NCBI RefSeq assembly: GCF_000152985.1
Contig: NZ_CH672395.1
Coordinates: forward strand, 2,184,262-2,248,261
DNA: 64,000 nucleotides
Source of the DNA: Leeuwenhoekiella blandensis MED217
Lineage (GTDB): Bacteria > Bacteroidota > Bacteroidia > Flavobacteriales > Flavobacteriaceae
Direction: 5' to 3'
Shown: in pieces, positions 55,201-62,016 of the stretch
How positions within the stretch are numbered: position 1 is the stretch's first letter
Layout: the number at the start of each line of letters is the position of its first letter
Notes under the pieces: generated by a model
Told to the model about the DNA's origin: nothing
Databases searched by the model: none
The model's input: the letters and a program-made list of their open reading frames with translations, nothing else
Program-made: the position numbers and the translations under genes

Positions 55201-55282
55201 ATGTTTGGAAAGCCTTTTCTATCTTTTCTTGGTCAAGATTTTTAAGGTGTTTTTGTATGACTGATTTTTGAAATATTGGCAT
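52202..55282 (-). CDS. Type IIG restriction-modification enzyme (Eco57I-like)
   Basis: 1,026 residues. An N-terminal nuclease-like domain has KKADGAILKDENAIAVIELKST (Asp87, Glu101, Lys103: PD-ExK pattern). A helical connector is followed by an N6-adenine methyltransferase core with motif I IIDPACGSGAFLNQAL, acidic tip LFGVDINEESVEIAQLSLWLR and catalytic motif IV FDVVIGNPPYIKEA. The C-terminal target-recognition region (LTGILNSNLIAFWLKYKGKMQGNNYQIDKTPLENLPL) is of the TaqI-C type. One polypeptide cuts and methylates. Probably co-transcribed with the RloC-like gene. Confidence 0.92.
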   Translation of the reverse strand: MPIFQKSVIQKHLKNLDQEKIEKAFQTFRLNYNAAKIEQIKTLKEEEYQDGFLREIFVDVLGYTLRPNENYNLQREFKNQTDGKKADGAILKDENAIAVIELKSTKTKDLTKITQQAFNYKNNQPECKYIITSNFQKLRFYIDYSTEFEEFDLFFLNKERFELLYLILHKESIFSNLPVQLKKETQFHEKEISEELYKDYSHFKDKLFHNLIANHPDNDKLLLFKKSQKLLDRFLFILFAEDSGLLPPNSISRIIKRFDILKEEDAYKPIYEIFKQYFGYMNIGRPGKKESDNIPAYNGGLFYEDLLLNNLNIDDEILIDDLKKLSTYDFNTEVDVNILGHIFEHSLNEIEEVTAEIEGTVSDQKRTKRKKDGVFYTPKYITTYIVANTIGKLCIDKRKELDIEEIEYDDSFLKKDKTLTVKGKKLFKTLTDYKNWLTNLKIIDPACGSGAFLNQALNFLIEEHEKIDDIIADLTNSPLRLFDTDKNILENNLFGVDINEESVEIAQLSLWLRTAKKDRKLSKLNNNIKCGNSLLASEFDWHKEFPNIMKNGGFDVVIGNPPYIKEATNKSAFDGLHDHPCYQGKMDLWYFFGALALDIIKKDYGLIGYIAPNNWITNDGASKFRNIVLNKGKITEFIDFGDFKVFDSAGIQTMIYIMQRSDNNKNYNFNFSKVIDSKIKHENAQLFLEKVADDKYEYFNSNIIKEELINQPITFINAELNLIIEKIKNKENFNLESKEIASGIDLLQDFVNKKHKEVLENVEVGDGIFNLSQSEYDNLNLSINEKDLIKPFYTTSELQQYYGNPKNRLWIIYTDSSFKDEEKILPFPNIKGHLDKFLDVFTSVNKPYGLHRSRDEKYFKGEKIFSLRKCSVRPRFTYTDFDAYVNRTFMVIKTDRINQKYLTGILNSNLIAFWLKYKGKMQGNNYQIDKTPLENLPLINPNKEVQEKIADLVSSIISNTQKSSEYQELLDKAKTDNNFDREIQLTKELEQLTTELEKAESKINSIIYELYEIDPTEIATIEKNIK

Positions 55283-55325
55283 TTATTTTTGTTCTGTTTT
55301 TTCTTTCACAAGATACATTTTTTCG

Positions 55326-55397
55326 AGCGTTGGCAAAAAACAGCTCTTTTGGTTTTTTCAGCGTTGGCTTTCGTGTCGGCAAAAACCAAATGTGCTG
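55326..55397. repeat. Type B hairpin at the right end of defence cassette 2
   Basis: AGCGTTGG (55326-55333), arms CAGCTCTTTTGGTTTTT (55341-55357) and AAAAACCAAATGTGCTG (55381-55397). Same two T:T mismatches with a central C:G pair; otherwise unlike the other copies in primary sequence. Confidence 0.74.
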
Positions 55398-55425
55398 TTT
55401 GTGCGGCTGGTTTCAGCTTGTGGGT

Positions 55426-55552
55426 AACGGTTTTGGCTATGATTTCGTTACGGAATGGCACGTGAGTGTCATTCCGCAGTTGACCGAAAGATAGCAAAAA
55501 TGCTTGGAATTTCCGCGAGGAAATTCCGCCGTAATGAATTATAGCCGTTGTT
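55426..55552. repeat. attC-like site A5
   Basis: Intact, 127 bases. Arms GGCTATGATTTCGTTACGG (55435-55453) and CCGTAATGAATTATAGCC (55529-55546), extrahelical T and two G:T pairs. Inner hairpin GGAATTTCCGCGAGGAAATTCC. It contains the unbroken TATAGCCGTTGTT, the inferred IS110 target. Confidence 0.83.
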
Positions 55553-55938
55553 AGCTTTTAGTGCTTTTATAATTCATTCCGTTTTTGTTTTTTGGTCAGC
55601 TTTTTATTCCAATTTCTTTAATTTCCGTTTTTAGTTCATTCCGCAAACTTGCTCAAATTCCGACCGTTTTTTAATTCAGGTTTGAGTGCGCAATTCCAGC
55701 GTTGTTTTTCCAGTTCCGATTGCGCAAACAAGCTAAAAAGTCAAGCGTAATTCAATTCAGAGTTTGAGTGAGCAATTCCGCTGTTGTTTTTCATTCCACG
55801 TTTGAGTGATAATTCCGAAAATTTTTGAAATTCCGCACACAGTTTTTCTGATTCATCTGGCTTAAAATTCTAAAAAAAAATCAAAAAATAAACCAGGCTT
55901 TTTTCAAACCGCAAACTTGCTCCAGCATTAAAGCTAAC
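55550..55938. other. Gene-less cassette 2
   Basis: Bounded by GTTAGCTTT and AAAGCTAAC. It is related to the unit at 49457-49749: both begin TTTAATGCTG on minus, both end AAAAGCACTAAAA, and both repeat blocks like AGCAAGTTTGCGGAAT. The only ATG frame stops after about 15 codons. Confidence 0.6.
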
Positions 55939-56122
55939 GGTCTTGTATATGGCTCGTAGCGTGCAAATTAGAAAATTATCTTCGGATTGAGCACAAGCCA
56001 GATTTTTAAATTTTACTATTTATCTTTTATTAAAAATCGTCAAATTTAAAAATTTGGCGACTTTCCAAATATGCTTTAACTTCGATTAATCAACTAACTA
56101 GCTATGAGCTATATACGTTGTT
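55936..56122. repeat. attC-like site A6
   Basis: Intact, 187 bases. Arms GTATATGGCTCGTAGC (55945-55960) and GCTATGAGCTATATAC (56101-56116), G:T at positions 7 and 12. Inner AT-rich hairpin and the block GGCGACTTTCCAAATAT shared with A7. Confidence 0.82.
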
Positions 56123-56138
56123 GCCAAACGTACTTTTT

Positions 56139-57008
56139 TCACATACTAATCGGTTCATATACAAAGTTATCACTTTTACTAATTCTTAATATTTTACATT
56201 CAAATTCGCTATACAATTTTAAGTTATTCAGTTCCTTTTTTATGCTTTTTCTATTGGGAAACCTTTCTTTGTTTAAGTGAATTACTGTTCTAAACTTACC
56301 ATCAATAAAATATCCTCTTTTGCCTGTTTCGTCTGTCATTACCATAGCCATTCTGTTCGTTCCTACATAATTTTCAAGTTCGCCAGTCAACCATTCTTTT
56401 TGAAAGTATTTGTTTCCCAAAATAATCTCTCCGTTTTTCTTTGTCCCGAAATAGTATGATTCTACAATATCTCCATCAATTGCTGATAGTAACTTGTCGT
56501 CATTTTTATAAGTTGACTTATGAATTAAGCCAACAAAACTACCAAACTTCCAATTAAAATGACAACCTAAATCTACAAAAAGACCATATTTTGATTTGTG
56601 AATTACAACTCCTTTGTATTGTTCATTCTCAGTTAACGTCTTTTCTTCAAATCTGTGACTTTCTGCGTTAATTAAAATTCTGATTGGCATTGTATTTTCG
56701 TCAATACTATGTATTTTACAGAAAAACTTTTGGTTGATTAAATTCTTTGAAACGCCTCGCCAATGTTGAATTGATTTGTATTCCCACGGCATATAATTAT
56801 ATGAAATAAATGCGAACATTCCGCCAACTTTCACAACAAATCCATTCCGTTTTGCTGATTTAATTTGGAATTGCAAAGTTCTGTTGTTGAGTTGAGACTC
56901 TTTTAAGTTATCAAGTAACTTGTCTAAATAATTTTTTTGCTTGACTTCCTTTTTCGGATTGAATACATCGTTAATTCTGTTTTTGATTTTGTTCCAAGTA
57001 CTGTTCAT
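56139..57008 (-). CDS. S1-like RNA-binding domain protein (cassette gene)
   Basis: 289 residues from the ATG at 57006-57008; the upstream extension crosses the cassette boundary and is rejected. A helical N-terminus (KNYLDKLLDNLKESQLNNRTLQF) precedes an S1-like OB module: GVVIHKSKYGLFVDLGCHFNWKFGSFVGLIHKSTY. A second beta-rich segment, GFVVKVGGMFAFISYNYMPW, may be another OB-like unit. Function unknown; RNA binding is inferred. Unit bounded by GTTGCCA (56120) and TGGCAAC (57040-57046), the last at this end of the array. Confidence 0.75.
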   Translation of the reverse strand: MNSTWNKIKNRINDVFNPKKEVKQKNYLDKLLDNLKESQLNNRTLQFQIKSAKRNGFVVKVGGMFAFISYNYMPWEYKSIQHWRGVSKNLINQKFFCKIHSIDENTMPIRILINAESHRFEEKTLTENEQYKGVVIHKSKYGLFVDLGCHFNWKFGSFVGLIHKSTYKNDDKLLSAIDGDIVESYYFGTKKNGEIILGNKYFQKEWLTGELENYVGTNRMAMVMTDETGKRGYFIDGKFRTVIHLNKERFPNRKSIKKELNNLKLYSEFECKILRISKSDNFVYEPISM

Positions 57009-57463
57009 TAAGTTTAGCTCGATGTTTTTCTTGTATGTGTGGCAACTTGTTATATCAACACAAATATAGTTGATTAGCAGAGTCTCTGTCGGGATATCAA
57101 CACTTTTTAGTGTCGATTCGTGTTTTTTGTTATCGGCAAAACACGCCATAAAACCCAGCGCTAAAACAGGTTCAAGCACCGGGTTTTATACGCAATTCCT
57201 GCGTGCTTAAACCATTATTTATCCATAGTTTATCCGTTGTTTTACCATTAAACCCCAGTGTTTATGGGCAAACAATGCTTAATTAACGGATGATCTATGC
57301 TTAAAGCCACCAGAAAACCCCTTTTAACTCCTTTTAACCAAGCAGTCGAAACGATCTGCTTTTTAAGCGATTTTAAATGAAAATGATAGCAACGCAAGTC
57401 TTTATAAAGCCAACAGCTTGTCGCTGTGATACTTTTTCTAAAGTGCGTAGGCTTTTTATTAGG
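57009..57463. other. Gene-free edge of the island
   Basis: No gene, integrase or tRNA is recognisable. It contains the last cassette edge (TGGCAAC), a hairpin ATCAAC/GTTGAT (about 57054-57074) just beyond it, and TAAAACCC (57150-57157) pairing with GGGTTTTA (57181-57188). If the array has an attI-like entry site in this window, this is the place to look. Confidence 0.5.
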
Positions 57464-58339
57464 TTAACGTGAAATAGCACCTATATCAAGCGCTTTGCGT
57501 TTAAACGAAATGGCTTCGCCGGGTCGTTTTTGAGCAAGTTGGCAAATGCCAAATGTGCTCAACTGCAAAACTCTGGGATAGCCTCCGGAAACTTGACAGT
57601 CGCGCATTAACGCGATAAGGGTTCCGCTTGGGGTAAGTTGTACCGTTCCCGGTAAAACCGGCCCGGTAGTGATGCCTTTCAACGTATTATTCAAAGTCTC
57701 TTCAAACGGGATCGCCATCCGGTTGCTCTTAGAACTCAGCGTAAATGAACGCTCAAAAAGCTGTTGTTGCTCCTCGGTGCTCAACAACGCAAACTCCGGC
57801 CCGGGATAGACTTCTATTGCAGGATCCCAAAGTTGGGTATCTTCAAAATTTACACGAGATAAGGCTTTAGCGGTTACTACTTCATCAGTAATGGCCAAAG
57901 ACATCCCTTTTTCAAGCTTAGCAGCCGTTGTAATGCCGGGATACTGACTTCGGCTACCCAATACGCTTTCGGATTGAAAACCTCCGGAAACGGCAAGATA
58001 AGCTCGCAAACCTTTATGAAGTTTGCCAAATTTGAGCACGTCACCTTTTTGTACGCGATAGCGTTTGGCCAGGCTTATGGGTTGGTCGTTGAGTAAAATA
58101 TCAAATTGTGCCCCGCAAACCGCAATGTAGGTCTCACTGCTAAACTCCAATATCGGACCGGTCATCAGGATTTCAAGCACGGCAGCATTGAGATTGTTAT
58201 TCAGTAATAAATTGGATTTTCCGGAAGAAAACGAGTCCATTACCCCACTTTGTGGCACGCCATACTGCGCCACACCGTGTCTTCCGGTATCTTGAAGCGT
58301 GGTATAAAAACCTGGTCGTAGTACGTGTATGTTAGCCAT
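57464..58339 (-). CDS. pxpC: 5-oxoprolinase subunit C
   Basis: 291 residues. Biotin-dependent carboxyltransferase-like (KipA/PxpC) family: FYTTLQDTGRHGVAQYGVPQSGVMD, VLEILMTGPILEF, LGSRSQYPG and a late VLPGTVQLTPSGTLIALMRDCQVSGGYPRVLQL. With PxpA and PxpB it hydrolyses 5-oxoproline to glutamate using ATP. Start overlaps pxpB by 8 bases; the whole operon is translationally coupled. Confidence 0.94.
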   Translation of the reverse strand: MANIHVLRPGFYTTLQDTGRHGVAQYGVPQSGVMDSFSSGKSNLLLNNNLNAAVLEILMTGPILEFSSETYIAVCGAQFDILLNDQPISLAKRYRVQKGDVLKFGKLHKGLRAYLAVSGGFQSESVLGSRSQYPGITTAAKLEKGMSLAITDEVVTAKALSRVNFEDTQLWDPAIEVYPGPEFALLSTEEQQQLFERSFTLSSKSNRMAIPFEETLNNTLKGITTGPVLPGTVQLTPSGTLIALMRDCQVSGGYPRVLQLSTFGICQLAQKRPGEAISFKRKALDIGAISR

Positions 58340-59057
58340 GAGTTGGAATTAATTGATAGGTTCCTGCTTGAACTTCCTGTTGAATTTTGTCATACTTTGC
58401 CTTAGAGACCGAATAAAACTGAATGCGATCTCCCGGAGTAAACGGACAAGGAGGTTCGCTTTTAGGATCGAATAACGCTACCGGGCAATTCCCGATAATT
58501 TGCCATCCGGCCGGACTGCTGTTTGGGTAGATTCCTGTTTGGTTTTCAGCAATGCCCACAGCCCCTTTTAAAACCGATGCGCGTGGCTCAGATTTACGTG
58601 GCATTTTGAGGCGCTCGTCCATCCCGCCGAGGTATAAAAATCCGGGTAAGAAGCCTATAAAATAAAGCGTGTATTCCGGAGCGGTATGCAAGCGGATGAG
58701 TTCGTCAATCGTCAAGGATTTTTCCTTTGCCAACAACTCAAGGTCGAGACCAAATTCAGCATCATAACATACCGGTACCCGATACAATCTTGAAGCTACT
58801 GCTTCCACTGGAATACTTTGAAAATCAAGTGCTTTTAAGCGTTCAAAATCGCTATAAACAGATTCTATTGAAGAAACATAATTAACTAATAATGAGATGT
58901 ATGTGTTTGTTGTTTCAACTTCTTGTTTAACTACATTTTGTGCGATGTATTTTTTTACTGAAAGTAGAAACTTCAAGTTTTCAGGCGAAATTTCAAAGTC
59001 CCATTGCAGGAGTATTGCCTGTTCTCCAAGTCTGTTTATTGTGGGGTTTACTTGCAC
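58332..59057 (-). CDS. pxpB: 5-oxoprolinase subunit B
   Basis: 241 residues. KipI/PxpB family: NRLGEQAILLQWDFEI at the N-terminus, HTAPEYTLYFIGFLPGFLYLGGMDERLKMPRKSEPRASVLKGAVGIAENQTGIYPNSSPAGWQIIG in the core, and CPFTPGDRIQF. Overlaps pxpA by 10 bases and pxpC by 8. Confidence 0.94.
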   Translation of the reverse strand: MQVNPTINRLGEQAILLQWDFEISPENLKFLLSVKKYIAQNVVKQEVETTNTYISLLVNYVSSIESVYSDFERLKALDFQSIPVEAVASRLYRVPVCYDAEFGLDLELLAKEKSLTIDELIRLHTAPEYTLYFIGFLPGFLYLGGMDERLKMPRKSEPRASVLKGAVGIAENQTGIYPNSSPAGWQIIGNCPVALFDPKSEPPCPFTPGDRIQFYSVSKAKYDKIQQEVQAGTYQLIPTHG

Positions 59058-59797
59058 GATATGGTAGTTTTTTTAATCTGATTTTCGTCTAATTTTTGAT
59101 TCAAAAGCTGAAGCAATTCTACTGCCTTTGGCGTGTCGCCATGCACACAAATGGTATCAATTTTCATCTTTAAAATATCACCGTCAAGGGTCTTAATTTC
59201 GCTGCGCTGCACCATACATAAAACGTGGTTGATCAAGGCATTTTCATCGGTGATCACCGCGTGGTCTTTTTGACGAGAAACCAAGCTTCCGTCAGGTTCA
59301 TAATTACGATCTGCAAAAGCTTCAAAAAGCAACTTCAGTTTTCCTGTTGCCGCACGGGTCATTTCAGAATCAAAAGGTACATACACCGGGATTTCGGGAT
59401 AAGCTTCAGCCAAAATTTCCGTCAGAAATTCAGCATATTCCTTTTTTTGAGCGCACAAATTATACAAGGCACCGTGTGCTTTAATATGATGCAAGGGCAC
59501 TTGATGGTTCAAACATGCTTGATTCACACGGGCTATTTGTTCTAAAACGGAGTCTTTAAGTGCTTTGAACGAAAGCTGCATTTCCCGCCGCCCAAAATGC
59601 TCCCGATCAGGAAAAGAAGGGTGCGCTCCTACTCCAACCTTATACTGTTTTGCAAGCTGAACCACTTGATCTATAGTTTCTAGATCTCCGGCGTGACCGC
59701 CACAAGCCAGGTTGCACGAACTGATAAGCGGCATCAATGCGGCTTCATTGCCGATGCCCTCGCCTAAATCACAGTTAAGATCGATACTTGTTCTCAT
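59048..59797 (-). CDS. pxpA: 5-oxoprolinase subunit A (LamB/YcsF family)
   Basis: 249 residues from the ATG at 59795-59797, which overlaps the transporter stop as ATGA and gives the canonical MRTSIDLNCDLGEGIGNEAALMPLISSCNLACGGHAGD start. Further motifs: GAHPSFPDREHFGRREM, HIKAHGALYN, and IDTICVHGDTPKAVELL. Catalytic partner of PxpB and PxpC. Confidence 0.95.
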   Translation of the reverse strand: MRTSIDLNCDLGEGIGNEAALMPLISSCNLACGGHAGDLETIDQVVQLAKQYKVGVGAHPSFPDREHFGRREMQLSFKALKDSVLEQIARVNQACLNHQVPLHHIKAHGALYNLCAQKKEYAEFLTEILAEAYPEIPVYVPFDSEMTRAATGKLKLLFEAFADRNYEPDGSLVSRQKDHAVITDENALINHVLCMVQRSEIKTLDGDILKMKIDTICVHGDTPKAVELLQLLNQKLDENQIKKTTISCK

Positions 59798-61017
59798 AAA
59801 AGTCCAAAAACGCTTAGAATTGCACGCGCTCCTAATATAAGAGTTACGATCAAGATGCACACACTTATTATATTTTTCAGCTTGGAGTTTTGATAATTTC
59901 CTAAAAGCGTACTGCGATTGGCCAGCCAGATCAAGATCCCTGCGATTACCGGTAAAAGAATACCGTTTGCCACCTGCGCAAACTGAATGATCTCAATAGG
60001 TTTGATCCCAAAAGTTGCCACCCCCACGCCCAATACTAAAACGAGCATCCAAACCAATCTGAAATTTCGTGATTTAAGATCACCGCCGAGGTTGAGGCAT
60101 CCTTGTGCTACATAAGCCGCTGCAAGCGGTGCTGTGATCGCTGAAGTAATTCCGGCGGCAAAGAGTCCTAATCCTATACAATACCGCGCAGCGCTGCCAT
60201 AGAGCGGCTCTAAGCTTTGTGCGAGTCCGCTGGCGCCATCCACTTCTTGTCCTGTGATGGCAGCCGCAGCAATGATCACACTCATAGATACGAGTCCGCC
60301 TAAGATCACCGCGACAATGGTATCTTTTTTTGCTGCGGAAAGTTCAGATCTATCCTTCCATTTTTGATTGACTAAAGACGCGTGTAAAAACAAATTGTAC
60401 GGCACTACTGTAGTTCCCACCAAAGCGACGATCATTAGAATACTTCCGTCAGGAAATTGTGGAATAAGAGCGCCTTTAAGCACCATTAGCAGCTGAGGAC
60501 CTGTGAGTATCGCAGTGATCACAAAAGACAAACTCATTAAGATCACCAGAAGTAGAAAGACTTTTTCTAGCACTTTGTAATTGCCGATATACAGTAAAAT
60601 GAAAGCGATAGCTCCTATAAGCAAACTGTATCCGTTTATAGCATATCCTGCAACTTCAAGAATGCCTGTGCTTCCTAAAGCCTGAAGCCCTAAAACGCCT
60701 CCGCTTATATTACCGCCTTCATAGGCTGCGTTGCCCACGACGATAGCCGCTAAAACAAGACCTAAAACCGATTTTCTCAGAATACCTGCGGGCAACTCAT
60801 CACGCAGTACTTGTGATAGTCCCTTTTGCGAAACCAAACCAATACGGGAAGCGGTTTCTTGTAAAATAATGGTCGCAATGATGGATAAGGTCATCGCCCA
60901 CAACAGGCTAAAACCAAACTGAATACCCGCAAGTGTACAAACAGTCACCGTCCCCGGACCGATAAATGCCGCTGCCACTAAGGCTCCGGGGCCAATGTTC
61001 TTAAAAGGATTTCGCAT
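59794..61017 (-). CDS. NRAMP-related transporter lacking the metal-binding signature
   Basis: 407 residues, about 11 transmembrane helices. It has the NRAMP scaffold, but the metal motifs are changed: the TM1 DPGN is GPGT (AAFIGPGTVTV) and the TM6 MPH is VPY (TTVVPYNLFLHASLV). Manganese or iron transport is therefore doubtful. It overlaps pxpA by 4 bases and heads the 5-oxoprolinase operon; the B. subtilis homologue YcsG also lies with the pxp (ycsF/kip) genes. Uptake of oxoproline or a related compound is a reasonable inference. Confidence 0.88.
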   Translation of the reverse strand: MRNPFKNIGPGALVAAAFIGPGTVTVCTLAGIQFGFSLLWAMTLSIIATIILQETASRIGLVSQKGLSQVLRDELPAGILRKSVLGLVLAAIVVGNAAYEGGNISGGVLGLQALGSTGILEVAGYAINGYSLLIGAIAFILLYIGNYKVLEKVFLLLVILMSLSFVITAILTGPQLLMVLKGALIPQFPDGSILMIVALVGTTVVPYNLFLHASLVNQKWKDRSELSAAKKDTIVAVILGGLVSMSVIIAAAAITGQEVDGASGLAQSLEPLYGSAARYCIGLGLFAAGITSAITAPLAAAYVAQGCLNLGGDLKSRNFRLVWMLVLVLGVGVATFGIKPIEIIQFAQVANGILLPVIAGILIWLANRSTLLGNYQNSKLKNIISVCILIVTLILGARAILSVFGLL

Positions 61018-61033
61018 AGCTGTTGTTAAATCC

Positions 61034-61067
61034 TAAATATAAAAACATCTGTTTTGATTTCGGCAAA
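61034..61067 (-). promoter_or_regulatory. Putative promoter of the pxp operon (TTTG-N22-TATATTTA)
   Basis: On minus TTTG (61067-61064), 22 bases, TATATTTA (61041-61034), 7 of 8 matches to the -7 consensus, 16 bases before the start codon of the transporter. Confidence 0.5.
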
Positions 61068-61124
61068 AACCTTAGGCTAAAGTGAAAAACGTACTTTTAA
61101 GAGTCACTTAAAACCCTTAATACT

Positions 61125-61868
61125 ATGGCTGCAGAGAACAAAAAGAAAGCACATACCGCCCTCAACTTAAACTACAATTCAGATAATGGGGTTTGGCTGC
61201 ATCAGGGCAAAACCCTTCGTAAGATCGTAGGAACCGCCGGGATGCTGCTCCCTATTTTACTTTTGGCGATTTCGCTTACTTTTTTTGAACTTCCGGGTCC
61301 GTTAGAATCCATCAGTCATTATTACTACACACGTGCAGCGACCCTGTTTACGGTCATTGTGAGTCTTATAGGTATTTTTCTTATTGTCTATAGCGGCGAA
61401 GAACCTGTTGATTTTTGGGTTTCAAACCTTGCCGGTATGGCTGCTTTGTGTGTGGCTTTTTTCCCTACGAGTAATTTGGCCCAAAGCTGTTGTGATGCGG
61501 TAATGCCGTATGCGGTAACGTATTTTGACGAGTCGCAAGAAGGCTGGCGCTCGCTCTTTCACTATATCGCAGCAGCGGTATTCTTAAGTGCTTTGGCTTT
61601 TATGTCATTATTCTTATTTGTAAAATCAGACACTCCAAAAGGCAAGCGTTGTAGAGAAAAAGTACTGCGTAATCGGGTATATCGCACCTGCGGAATACTA
61701 ATGCTTCTGGCATTACTTGTTATAGTACTAGGCCTTTTTGATATCATTCCATCCGAAACCTACGATCGTTTAAAACTCACTTTCTGGATGGAAGCGTTAG
61801 CGGTTGAGGCCTTTGGTTTTAGTTGGTTGGTAAAAGGAGAAGCCTTGATGCAAGACAAAGTAAACTGA
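61125..61868 (+). CDS. Polytopic membrane protein of unknown function
   Basis: 247 residues, about six transmembrane segments (IVGTAGMLLPILLLAISLTFF; AATLFTVIVSLIGIFLIVYSG; LAGMAALCVAFFPTS; LFHYIAAAVFLSALAFMSLFLFV; GILMLLALLVIVLGLFDII; LAVEAFGFSWLVKG). SISHYYYTRAATLFT and EGWRSLFHYIAA look like conserved functional loops. It resembles DUF998-type membrane proteins in layout, but I cannot assign a family. Monocistronic. Confidence 0.78.
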   Translation: MAAENKKKAHTALNLNYNSDNGVWLHQGKTLRKIVGTAGMLLPILLLAISLTFFELPGPLESISHYYYTRAATLFTVIVSLIGIFLIVYSGEEPVDFWVSNLAGMAALCVAFFPTSNLAQSCCDAVMPYAVTYFDESQEGWRSLFHYIAAAVFLSALAFMSLFLFVKSDTPKGKRCREKVLRNRVYRTCGILMLLALLVIVLGLFDIIPSETYDRLKLTFWMEALAVEAFGFSWLVKGEALMQDKVN

Positions 61869-61954
61869 CTCAAAGAAACACCGAGTGGCATTCGTTGCGT
61901 GTAATTGTTTTGCTTTTATGCTACGTCTTTAGATATTCAACCTATTGGCGATAC

Positions 61955-61992
61955 CAAAAATAAAACCCGCTAAAGCCAAGCCTTAGCGGGTT
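61955..61992 (-). terminator. Intrinsic terminator of the M16 peptidase gene
   Basis: AACCCGCTAA (61964-61973), nine-base loop, TTAGCGGGTT (61983-61992). On minus the stem is followed by TTATTTTTGG, a T-rich tail. Confidence 0.85.
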
Positions 61993-62016
61993 CTAATTAA
62001 AGTAATTATTGAAGGT

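Noticed and set aside
29066-57048. Array read as a CRISPR locus
   Set aside because: Repeats are 117-190 bp palindromes with variable arms, spacing is 0.3-7.7 kb and no cas genes are present.
57009-57179. Upstream extension of the S1-like protein
   Set aside because: It crosses the cassette boundary TGGCAAC and gives an unusual Cys-rich leader; the ATG at 57008 is better placed.
59794-61017. Straight annotation as a Mn2+/Fe2+ transporter
   Set aside because: The DPGN and MPH metal-binding motifs are replaced by GPGT and VPY.
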